Below are positions 1 to 6,511 of a DNA stretch of 9,520 nt, in pieces. The stretch comes from an uncultured Flavobacteriaceae bacterium (GTDB lineage Bacteria; Bacteroidota; Bacteroidia; Flavobacteriales; Flavobacteriaceae): positions 1 to 9,520 of the forward strand of contig CAJWFY010000053.1 in NCBI GenBank assembly GCA_913031655.1, in the 5' to 3' direction. How positions within the stretch are numbered: the stretch's first letter is position 1; every line of letters starts with the position of its first letter. The position numbers were made by a program, and so were the translations under genes. The notes beneath the pieces were generated by a model. It was not told the origin of the DNA. It worked only from the letters and a program-made list of their open reading frames with translations, and made no database searches.

Positions 1-1229
1 TTTTCCATTTTTTCAATATCTCCAATCAAACATTCTTTGAGTAATTGCATTGGAAGAATATCCATGGGGAAAACTCGCTCCATTTCTCCAGTTACTACAA
101 AAGCTCTTTCTTCACCATTCATATTAGTGTCTAAATCATACTTTTTATTTGGAAATAACCAAGAAAAAGAAGTTTTATATATGCTGGGAACTTTATTGTT
201 AATAAAAGGAATCCATCCAAACATATTGTAATGATTCCCCTCTCTTAGTACTGAAAAAGTGTTATTATAAAATCCTAGATAATTATCTTTTTCAACAGAT
301 CTTCCAGATAAAACATCTCCATTAATATATCTTAATAATCCGTCACTTACGCCAGCATCATTTATTATTTCAGATAGTTTAGAACCAGCTATTGTTTTAT
401 AATATTGTGGGTGCTTTACAGGGGGACCAGAAATAGCAATAGTTCTTAAGGGGTTATAATTACCAGTTAAAAAAAATCTTCCAATAATTGCTACATCCTC
501 TGGATCTATAGTCCAAACTTTCTCACCACTACTAATAGGATCGATATGGTGGATTTGAACACCAACATTCCCAGCTGGGTGAGGACCACTAACATTATGA
601 ATTACAACATCTTTTATATCATTAATAAATGTTTGATTATTTTTTTCAACACAAATATTTAGATTTCCATCGGTCAATTTTCTTAAAACTTGAATTCCAG
701 TTGAAAATTCATTTTTCTGATCATCCAAAACAATTTGAATATCCGCAGCAATTGGAGCAGTATTAAAAGCAGAAATAAAAATAGATTTAGGTGTGTCAGA
801 TGGGTTTGCTATAATACTGTAAGGCCTCTGATTGATAAATGGCCAACAACCTGATTCTAATAGAGATTTGATTATTTCTTCCCTTTTAAAATTCTCAAAT
901 TTAGAAGTTTTAAATTTCTTTGATTTTTGAGATGAATCGCTGTCGATGATAATTTCCGTAATCTTTCTTTTTTGTCCCCTGACAATATCTTTAACATTTC
1001 CTGAAACTGGGGAACAAAATTTCACATCTTGATTATCCTTTGAATAAAAAACTACATCACCTGCTTCTAAATGATCACCAACTTTTACAGCCATTTTAGG
1101 AGTAACTAAATGAAAATCGTTAGGATTTAGTGAAATAGATTTTGGAAAGGTGGCTTTTTTAACAATGTTATCAGAAGCGCCCTTTATATTAATGGCTAAA
1201 CCATTTTTAATCTTGATGTCATTTGACAT
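1..1229 (-). CDS. nqrA: Na+-translocating NADH:quinone reductase subunit A, 3' end outside window
   Basis: NqrA is the subunit of the six-subunit NQR complex that sits on the cytoplasmic face. The complex oxidises NADH, reduces quinone and exports Na+. I translated 409 residues from the ATG at 1229-1227; the family is usually about 450 residues, so roughly the last 40 lie beyond the left edge. Visible landmarks are the N-terminal barrel-sandwich region shared with RnfC (residues about 40-95, with HLVTPKMAVKVGDHLEAGD), the stretch GCWPFINQRPYSIIANPSDT (127-146), the signature GPHPAGNVGVQIHHIDP (215-231), REGNHYNMFGWIPF (329-342) and ERVFPMDILPMQLLKE (384-399). All are characteristic of NqrA and exclude RnfC. 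The start is the first ATG after an AT-rich leader and gives the usual N-terminus (MSNDIKIKNGL). It is probably the first gene of an nqrABCDEF operon reading left, which is inferred since those genes are outside the window. No frameshift was seen. Confidence 0.95.
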   Translation of the reverse strand, partial: MSNDIKIKNGLAINIKGASDNIVKKATFPKSISLNPNDFHLVTPKMAVKVGDHLEAGDVVFYSKDNQDVKFCSPVSGNVKDIVRGQKRKITEIIIDSDSSQKSKKFKTSKFENFKREEIIKSLLESGCWPFINQRPYSIIANPSDTPKSIFISAFNTAPIAADIQIVLDDQKNEFSTGIQVLRKLTDGNLNICVEKNNQTFINDIKDVVIHNVSGPHPAGNVGVQIHHIDPISSGEKVWTIDPEDVAIIGRFFLTGNYNPLRTIAISGPPVKHPQYYKTIAGSKLSEIINDAGVSDGLLRYINGDVLSGRSVEKDNYLGFYNNTFSVLREGNHYNMFGWIPFINNKVPSIYKTSFSWLFPNKKYDLDTNMNGEERAFVVTGEMERVFPMDILPMQLLKECLIGDIEKME

Positions 1230-1253
1230 AATTATTCTTCTATAAATAGAGCG

Positions 1254-1261
1254 CAAATTTA
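1254..1261 (-). promoter_or_regulatory. Candidate -7 element for nqrA
   Basis: Reading leftwards the bases are TAAATTTG, an exact match to the Bacteroidota -7 consensus TAnnTTTG, 24 bp before the nqrA ATG. At the expected -33 distance (about 19 bp further upstream, near 1281-1284) the minus strand reads TTTC rather than the preferred TTG, so the upstream half is weak. This is the only clear signal in the 119-bp divergent region 1230-1348. I see no good forward promoter there for the plug gene, only poor matches around 1311-1318. Confidence 0.4.
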
Positions 1262-1348
1262 TTAATTAAATGTATTAAGTGAAAGTTGATTTACCATTAA
1301 ATTATTTATTTATATTCATTCTAAATAAACAAATATTTTCTACATAAA

Positions 1349-2617
1349 ATGAAACAAAAATTAATATATTTAAAGACTCTAATGATTACTAAACAATTTC
1401 ATCTTATAATAACCTTGCTTTTGTTTGTCTCTACAAGTGGTTTATCACAAAAGAACTACATTCCAGATAACATAAAAAGTATTAAATTATTAAGCTCTAA
1501 ATCTAGTGATTCAAGCTACCCAATCATTAATTTTGAAGATCAACTTGATTTGAGTTTTGACGACTTAGATGCAGATGAAAAAAATTATTATTTTGAAATA
1601 AATCACTTTGATTATAAATGGAAATCTTCTCGCCTTTTAAAATCAGAATATTTAATCGGATTTGATGATGTTAGAATTGAGAATTATAAAAACTCTTACA
1701 ATACCCTTCAATCTTACACCCATTATAAATTAAGGCTTTCTGAAAATGATTTCAGCTTTAAAGTGTCTGGAAACTATTCTATTAGTATTCACCTATCAAG
1801 TGGTGAAAAAATATTTGAAAAGAGATTTTCAATTGTTGAAAATTTAACTAAAATGAGTATTTCTATTTCTAGATCAAATGAAATTAAAAATATTGAATCC
1901 GTTCAAAATATAGATGTAACGGTAAATTGCAATAATTGTTCAAAAATCTTAAATAATTCCTCGATTTTAAAATTAGTAATTCTTAAAAATAATAATTGGA
2001 ATACATCAATAAGCATCTCTAAACCAAGTTATGTGTTGAATAATAAAATAATTTATCAAGACATTGTTTTTAAAGGTGGAAATGAATATTTAAGTTTCGA
2101 TACTTCAAATATTATTTCAAAAAATTACAGAATTCATAAAACAGAGTTGAAAAATCTTTACAACAACTATTTAATTAATGATCTTGAAAGAACTAACAAA
2201 AAATATGTGTACAATCCTGATAAAAATGGCTCTTATATGCTAAATAGTATGTTTAGTGATTTCGATATTGAAAATGATTATTCAAATGTACATTTTACTT
2301 TAATTCCAAATTTCATTGACTTAGAATCTAAAGTTTATATAATTGGAGAGTTCAATAACTTCAATCCTAACAAAAATCATGAATTAACTTTAAAAGGAAA
2401 TAAATTCAAGGGTAATTTTAAATTCAAACAAGGTTATTATAATTACACCTACTGTTATAAAAGTTCAACTAATCCAGGAAAAATAAATTATTTCAGAGGA
2501 GATTTTTGGCAAACAGAAAATTTATATTCAGCTTTATTATATGAAAAAAAACTTAATGATAAATATTTTAAATTAATTGGGCATTCCTCTATTTCTTCTT
2601 CAATAATAAAAAATTAA
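1349..2617 (+). CDS. Type IX secretion system plug protein (DUF5103 family)
   Basis: This 422-residue exported protein matches the family first called DUF5103 and now named the T9SS plug protein. Known members bind the giant outer-membrane translocon SprA and close its periplasmic side when PorV is absent. A signal peptide is visible, with a hydrophobic core at residues about 17-31 and likely cleavage near GLSQ (31-34). The N-terminal domain (about 37-162) holds the family hallmarks FEINHFDYKW (82-91), SEYLIGF (99-105), NSYNTLQSYTHYKL (115-128) and SGNYSISI (140-147). The C-terminal domain (about 310-412) has VYIIGEFNNF (329-338), GDFWQTENLY (384-393) and a closing KLIGH. Start choice is uncertain: the ATG at 1349 has an A-rich leader, but the in-frame ATG at 1382 (residue 12) gives a more ordinary 23-residue signal peptide. 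It is followed after 49 bp by apaG. The partner genes sprA and porV are not in the window. Confidence 0.88.
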   Translation: MKQKLIYLKTLMITKQFHLIITLLLFVSTSGLSQKNYIPDNIKSIKLLSSKSSDSSYPIINFEDQLDLSFDDLDADEKNYYFEINHFDYKWKSSRLLKSEYLIGFDDVRIENYKNSYNTLQSYTHYKLRLSENDFSFKVSGNYSISIHLSSGEKIFEKRFSIVENLTKMSISISRSNEIKNIESVQNIDVTVNCNNCSKILNNSSILKLVILKNNNWNTSISISKPSYVLNNKIIYQDIVFKGGNEYLSFDTSNIISKNYRIHKTELKNLYNNYLINDLERTNKKYVYNPDKNGSYMLNSMFSDFDIENDYSNVHFTLIPNFIDLESKVYIIGEFNNFNPNKNHELTLKGNKFKGNFKFKQGYYNYTYCYKSSTNPGKINYFRGDFWQTENLYSALLYEKKLNDKYFKLIGHSSISSSIIKN

Positions 2618-2666
2618 GTGAACCAATTAGTTTTATTTTTCCATAATCTTTACATTAGCATTTAAG

Positions 2667-3053
2667 ATGATAAATCACGTTACAAAAGGAATTAAAGTTT
2701 CTGTAAAAAACATTTATGATGGATCTTATTTTAAGAACTACAGACTCCATTTTTCGTTTAATTATTTTGTAAAAATAACTAATCAAAGCAAGAGTACTGT
2801 TCAATTAAAATCTAGACATTGGAGAATTTTTGATTCATTAAGTTCAGATATCATAATTGACGGAGAAGGAGTCATAGGTCAAAAACCATTAATTAAACCT
2901 GGAGAAAGTTACCAATACTCCTCAAGCTGTTTAATTACATCCCCAGTTGGCGCAATGAGAGGTTTTTATAATATGATAAATGTAAATAATGGCAAGAAAT
3001 TTAGAGCCTATATTCCTACTTTTAAACTTACTGCTCCTCAAGCTTTAAACTAA
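2667..3053 (+). CDS. apaG: ApaG domain protein
   Basis: A 128-residue protein of the ApaG family, the usual length for stand-alone members. The family forms a small fibronectin-III-like beta sandwich and is also found as a domain of eukaryotic FBXO3. Its biochemical role is not settled; enterobacterial mutants gave the label of Co2+/Mg2+ efflux, and the gene is named for its neighbour apaH in E. coli. Family marks seen here are LKSRHWRIFDS (47-57), the core GEGVIGQKPLIKPGESYQYS (66-85), the Cys at 88, and SPVGAMRGFYNM (92-103). There is no signal peptide or membrane segment, so it should be cytoplasmic. It starts at an ATG after an A-rich leader, 49 bp after the plug gene and 27 bp before pruA, all on the same strand, so co-transcription is likely. 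No apaH or rsmA is present here, so the context gives no support for the enterobacterial association. Confidence 0.92.
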   Translation: MINHVTKGIKVSVKNIYDGSYFKNYRLHFSFNYFVKITNQSKSTVQLKSRHWRIFDSLSSDIIIDGEGVIGQKPLIKPGESYQYSSSCLITSPVGAMRGFYNMINVNNGKKFRAYIPTFKLTAPQALN

Positions 3054-3080
3054 AACTTATTTAAATTATAAAAATTACAA

Positions 3081-4706
3081 ATGAAACAAACTACATTCAA
3101 AGTGCCTGAACTTAAAAACGAAGAAATAAAGGATTATTTAAAAGATTCAACTGAACGAAAAGACGTCATTGAGACATATAATTCAATGTATAATGAAAAT
3201 ATAAAAATTCCTCTTTACATTGGAAATGAAGAGATTTATACTGAAGAAACCAAGAATATACACCCTCCACATGATCACCAAAAAATAGTTGGATCCTATT
3301 CAATATGTAACTCAAATCACGTTGAAAGAGCTATAAATAATTCATTAGAAATAAAAGATCAATGGACTAATACTCCATGGGAAGAAAGAGCTGCAATATT
3401 TTTAAAAGCAGCTGAACTTATAGCTGGACCATATAGATCCAGGATTAATGCTGCTACTATGATTGGGCAATCTAAAACAATATTTCAAGCAGAAATTGAT
3501 GCTGCTTGTGAATTAGTAGACTTTCTTAAGCTAAACATAGTTTATATGAGTGAAATCTATAAAGAACAGCCAATAACAGTTGGTGAAGTTTCTAATAGAC
3601 TAGAGTACAGACCACTTGAAGGTTTTGTATATGCTATTACACCATTTAATTTCACAGCAATTGGAGGTAATCTTTGTGCGAGCGCAGCACTAATGGGAAA
3701 TGTTATTTTATGGAAGCCTAGTGATCACCAAATATACAGTGCTAAGATTATTATGGATGTTTTTAATGAAGCTGGACTTCCTAAAGGAGTTATAAACATG
3801 GTAACTGGAGACCCTGTTTTAGTGACTGACATTGCGCTAAATAATACAAATCTTTCTGGAATTCATTTTACTGGATCAACTGATGTTTTTAAACAATTAT
3901 GGACTAAAGTAGGGTCAAACATTAATTTATATAAAGATTATCCGAGAATTGTCGGAGAAACTGGTGGGAAAGATTTTATTGTTTCACACCCAACTGCCGA
4001 TTCAAGAGTGGTTTCAACCGCTATAGTTAGAGGAGCATTTGAATACCAAGGTCAAAAATGTTCAGCAGCTTCGAGAGTCTACATTCCTAAATCAAAATCT
4101 ATTGAAATATTTAAAAATTTAAAAGAACAGATTAGCAGTATAACTCTTGGATCTCCAATAGATTTTAGACATTTTATGACTGCAGTAATACATAAGGGAT
4201 CGTTTGATAAAATTGTAAATTACATAGAGCATGCGAAAAACAATAAAGAATCAGAAATTTTAATTGGAGGAGATTATGATGATTCTAAAGGTTATTTTGT
4301 TTCTCCTACAGTAATTTTAACTACAAACCCTAAGTTCACTACTATGCAAGAAGAAATTTTTGGACCTGTTGTGACCATATATGTATATGCCGATGAAAAT
4401 TGGAAAGAAACGCTAACTTTAGTTGATCAAACTTCCATATATGCCTTAACTGGAGCTTTTATTTCTAATGATAAAGAAAGTGTTAAATATGCTTTAAGAC
4501 ATTTAAGGTATAGTGCAGGTAATTTTTACATAAATGACAAACCTTCTGGGGCGGTAGTTGGTCAGCAACCTTTTGGAGGATCAAGGGCATCTGGAACAAA
4601 TGATAAAGCGGGGTCTAAATTGAATCTTTTAAGATGGGTTTCTCCAAGGTTGATAAAAGAAAATTTTAATCCTCCTACTGAGTACCCTTATCCTTATATG
4701 GATTAG
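3081..4706 (+). CDS. pruA: L-glutamate gamma-semialdehyde (1-pyrroline-5-carboxylate) dehydrogenase
   Basis: This enzyme oxidises L-glutamate 5-semialdehyde, in equilibrium with pyrroline-5-carboxylate, to glutamate with NAD+. It is the second step of proline catabolism, in the cytoplasm. The 541-residue length fits the stand-alone P5C dehydrogenase subfamily rather than the bifunctional PutA. Aldehyde dehydrogenase features are all present: Asn190 in TPFNFTAIGG, cofactor-binding WKPSD (211-215), the FTGS turn (263-266), the catalytic-region Glu293 in GETGGKDF, the nucleophile Cys327 in QGQKCSAASR, EEIFGP (424-429) and QPFGGSRASGTNDKAG (496-511). The 60-70 residue N-terminal extension before the Rossmann part and the FEYQGQKCSA context are typical of PruA. 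It follows apaG by 27 bp and is probably in the same transcript. Its last 32 bp, including the stop, overlap the end of rsmG on the other strand. No proline dehydrogenase gene is in the window. Confidence 0.96.
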   Translation: MKQTTFKVPELKNEEIKDYLKDSTERKDVIETYNSMYNENIKIPLYIGNEEIYTEETKNIHPPHDHQKIVGSYSICNSNHVERAINNSLEIKDQWTNTPWEERAAIFLKAAELIAGPYRSRINAATMIGQSKTIFQAEIDAACELVDFLKLNIVYMSEIYKEQPITVGEVSNRLEYRPLEGFVYAITPFNFTAIGGNLCASAALMGNVILWKPSDHQIYSAKIIMDVFNEAGLPKGVINMVTGDPVLVTDIALNNTNLSGIHFTGSTDVFKQLWTKVGSNINLYKDYPRIVGETGGKDFIVSHPTADSRVVSTAIVRGAFEYQGQKCSAASRVYIPKSKSIEIFKNLKEQISSITLGSPIDFRHFMTAVIHKGSFDKIVNYIEHAKNNKESEILIGGDYDDSKGYFVSPTVILTTNPKFTTMQEEIFGPVVTIYVYADENWKETLTLVDQTSIYALTGAFISNDKESVKYALRHLRYSAGNFYINDKPSGAVVGQQPFGGSRASGTNDKAGSKLNLLRWVSPRLIKENFNPPTEYPYPYMD

Positions 4707-5316
4707 GTAAATACACAATTTTTTTTGTTTCAAAAAAACTATCATTAAAGTAATCATTAATATTAAAAACTTTTACTGCTTTAAAATTTTTTAATTCCAC
4801 ACTCAAATCACCCCCTTTTAAATACAGTATTCCGTTTTTTAGAGGGTGATTGTTAGTTGTTGAAATTTTTCTATCAACTATTTTAATGAAATCAGTCATA
4901 TTAGTAACCGCTCGACTTACAATAAAATCATATGTTTGATCAACATCTTCTGACCTTATTTTTTCAGCTTTTACATTTCTAAGACCAAGCTCATCAGCAA
5001 TAGCTTGAACTACTTTTATTTTTTTACCAATAGAATCTGTTAAATGAAATGAAACTTCTGGAAACATTATTGCTAGAGGAATTCCAGGGAATCCACCACC
5101 AGTTCCGACGTCAAGAATTTTAGATTTAGTTTTAAAATCTATTATTTTCGCAATACTTAAAGAATGCAGTATATGTCTAATGTTTAGTTCTGAAATATCT
5201 TTTCTAGAGATGACATTTATTTTGTTATTCCAGTCTTCGTAAAGTTTTGTTAAACTTTCAAATTGAAATAATTGAGAATTAGTTAGGGTTGGAAAATTAG
5301 ATTCTATAATGTTCAA
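4675..5316 (-). CDS. rsmG: 16S rRNA (guanine-527-N7)-methyltransferase, TTG start
   Basis: RsmG uses S-adenosylmethionine to methylate N7 of G527 in 16S rRNA, in the 530 loop of the small subunit. At 213 residues it has normal length. Landmarks are WNNKINVISRKD (29-40), HILHSL (48-53), the SAM-binding motif I ILDVGTGGGFPGIPLAI (67-83), the acidic end of strand two at LTDSIGKK (92-99), SRAV (134-137) and YLKGG (165-169). The start is read as TTG at 5316-5314: an in-frame TAA lies five codons upstream, the next in-frame ATG is residue 84, inside the SAM fold, and the resulting MNIIESNFPTLT aligns with the usual family N-terminus. The 3' end overlaps pruA by 32 bp in antisense. Elsewhere rsmG (gidB) often sits next to mnmG near oriC; that linkage is not seen here. 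Confidence 0.95.
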   Translation of the reverse strand: MNIIESNFPTLTNSQLFQFESLTKLYEDWNNKINVISRKDISELNIRHILHSLSIAKIIDFKTKSKILDVGTGGGFPGIPLAIMFPEVSFHLTDSIGKKIKVVQAIADELGLRNVKAEKIRSEDVDQTYDFIVSRAVTNMTDFIKIVDRKISTTNNHPLKNGILYLKGGDLSVELKNFKAVKVFNINDYFNDSFFETKKIVYLPNPYKDKGTQ

Positions 5317-5334
5317 AACTTTTTTTTATTTACT

Positions 5335-5342
5335 CAAAATTA
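5335..5342 (-). promoter_or_regulatory. Candidate -7 element for rsmG
   Basis: On the minus strand the bases are TAATTTTG, an exact TAnnTTTG match, 18 bp before the TTG start of rsmG. A TTG triplet on the same strand (5360-5358) lies 15 bp upstream, slightly closer than the usual 17-23 bp for Bacteroidota -33 elements. If real, transcription would begin only about 10 nt ahead of the start codon, giving a very short leader. In this AT-rich context such matches arise by chance, so confidence is limited. Confidence 0.4.
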
Positions 5343-5351
5343 CATCAATAA

Positions 5352-5385
5352 TTTTATCAAAATAAATATCTTTAATTTGATAAAA
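5352..5385. repeat. 10-bp inverted repeat between rsmG and the desaturase gene
   Basis: The arms TTTTATCAAA (5352-5361) and TTTGATAAAA (5376-5385) are exact reverse complements separated by 14 bp. The right arm ends 8 bp before the desaturase ATG and the left arm contains the candidate -33 TTG of rsmG. The dyad could be an operator for a dimeric regulator acting on one or both divergent genes. It could also be chance in A+T-rich DNA, and no regulator gene is adjacent. Confidence 0.45.
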
Positions 5386-5393
5386 ATTAAATC

Positions 5394-6497
5394 ATGGTAA
5401 ATAAAGTTGAAAATATTAAATTCTCCAGAAACGATACAAAAAAATTTTTCAAAACTCTAAACAAAAGAGTTAATGATTACTTTAAAAATAATGAAATCGA
5501 AAAAACAGGTAATTGGCAACTATATTTAAAGACTATCGTAATGATGACTATGTTTATTGCACCCTATTTTGTGATAATGATATTTGATTTAAATCAATGG
5601 GTTCAATTACTTTTAACAATTTTAATAGGTATAGGAATGGCAGGAGTTGGGATGAATGTAATGCATGATGGAAATCACGGCTCATATTCAAAACATTCTA
5701 TTGTGAACAAAATCATGGGAAGTACCATATATATATTGGCAGGTAATGTGTATAACTGGCAAGTCCAACACAATGTATTGCACCACACCTATACAAACAT
5801 TCATGGTCATGATGAAGATTTAGAAGCTGGAAGAATATTAAGGTTTTCAAAACACTCGCCATGGAAAAGGTTTCATAAATTTCAACATTACTATTCGCTT
5901 TTAGTATATGGACTATTAACAATTAATTGGTCTATTACAACCGATGTTCTTCAAATGAGACGATATTTAAAAAGAAAATTATCTTATGGGAAAATGCCAA
6001 ACCCTAAAACTCAATGGAGCATATTATTTATATCAAAAATAATATACTTATCTATTTGGCTTGTCATTCCCACATTGATTTTAAAAATAAGTTTTTTTAA
6101 AATTTTCTTAGGTTTTTTCGTAATGCATTATACTGCTGGATTAATTTTAAGTATCACTTTCCAATTAGCACATATAATTGAAGATACTGAAATGCCTTTA
6201 CCAGATGATACTGGGAATATGAAAAACACTTGGGCTATTCATCAATTATTTACAACTGTAAATTTTTCTACAAAAAGTAAATTTTTAAACTGGTTTAGCG
6301 GGGGGCTTAATTTTCAAGTTGAACATCATATTTTCCCTAACATAAGCCACATTCATTATAAAAATATTTCTAAAATAGTTAAACAAACTACTAAAGAATT
6401 TAACTTACCTTATAATGAATACAAAACATTTCTTGATGCAATTAGCGCTCACTTTCGTTTTCTCAAAACAATGGGCATGAAACCTCAAAGTATATAA
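5394..6497 (+). CDS. Membrane-bound fatty acid desaturase (acyl-CoA/acyl-lipid type)
   Basis: A 367-residue integral membrane di-iron desaturase that would place a double bond in an acyl chain using O2 and an electron donor. The three histidine boxes are present: HDGNH (91-95), HNVLHH (126-131) and QVEHH (308-312); His260 in FQLAHIIED is a likely extra metal ligand. Hydrophobic stretches at about 45-63, 68-90, 210-232 and 235-256 give the usual two membrane hairpins with the His boxes on the cytoplasmic side. A Gln in place of the first His of box three is typical of front-end (delta-5/delta-6-like) desaturases, but many bacterial acyl-CoA desaturases share it, and there is no fused cytochrome b5 domain. 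Chain position and substrate therefore cannot be set from sequence. It starts at an ATG just after the inverted repeat and is followed after 14 bp by the aminotransferase gene, suggesting a shared transcript. No ferredoxin or reductase partner is nearby. Confidence 0.9.
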   Translation: MVNKVENIKFSRNDTKKFFKTLNKRVNDYFKNNEIEKTGNWQLYLKTIVMMTMFIAPYFVIMIFDLNQWVQLLLTILIGIGMAGVGMNVMHDGNHGSYSKHSIVNKIMGSTIYILAGNVYNWQVQHNVLHHTYTNIHGHDEDLEAGRILRFSKHSPWKRFHKFQHYYSLLVYGLLTINWSITTDVLQMRRYLKRKLSYGKMPNPKTQWSILFISKIIYLSIWLVIPTLILKISFFKIFLGFFVMHYTAGLILSITFQLAHIIEDTEMPLPDDTGNMKNTWAIHQLFTTVNFSTKSKFLNWFSGGLNFQVEHHIFPNISHIHYKNISKIVKQTTKEFNLPYNEYKTFLDAISAHFRFLKTMGMKPQSI

Positions 6498-6511
6498 TTA
6501 ATAAATTTTAA

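Noticed and set aside
37..231. Plus-strand open frame of 64 codons
   Set aside because: It lies antisense within nqrA, which has a clear family match on the other strand; its translation has no recognisable features.
1262..1348. Forward promoter for the plug gene with TTG at 1286-1288
   Set aside because: The best -7 candidate at a workable distance (TATATTCA at 1311-1318) departs from TAnnTTTG at two of six fixed positions, no better than chance in this AT-rich region.
4720..4738. T7G / CA7 hairpin with a 3-base loop just after the pruA stop, as a terminator
   Set aside because: The stem is almost all A-T, no T tract follows on the plus strand, and the sequence is explained as the FFETKK codons of rsmG.
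5713..5922. Minus-strand open frame of 69 codons inside the desaturase gene
   Set aside because: It is a shadow of the His-box coding region; the residues mirror conserved desaturase codons and no independent start signal is seen. The same applies to the minus frames at 6508-6693 and 6895-7116 and the plus frames at 8048-8230 and 8969-9172.
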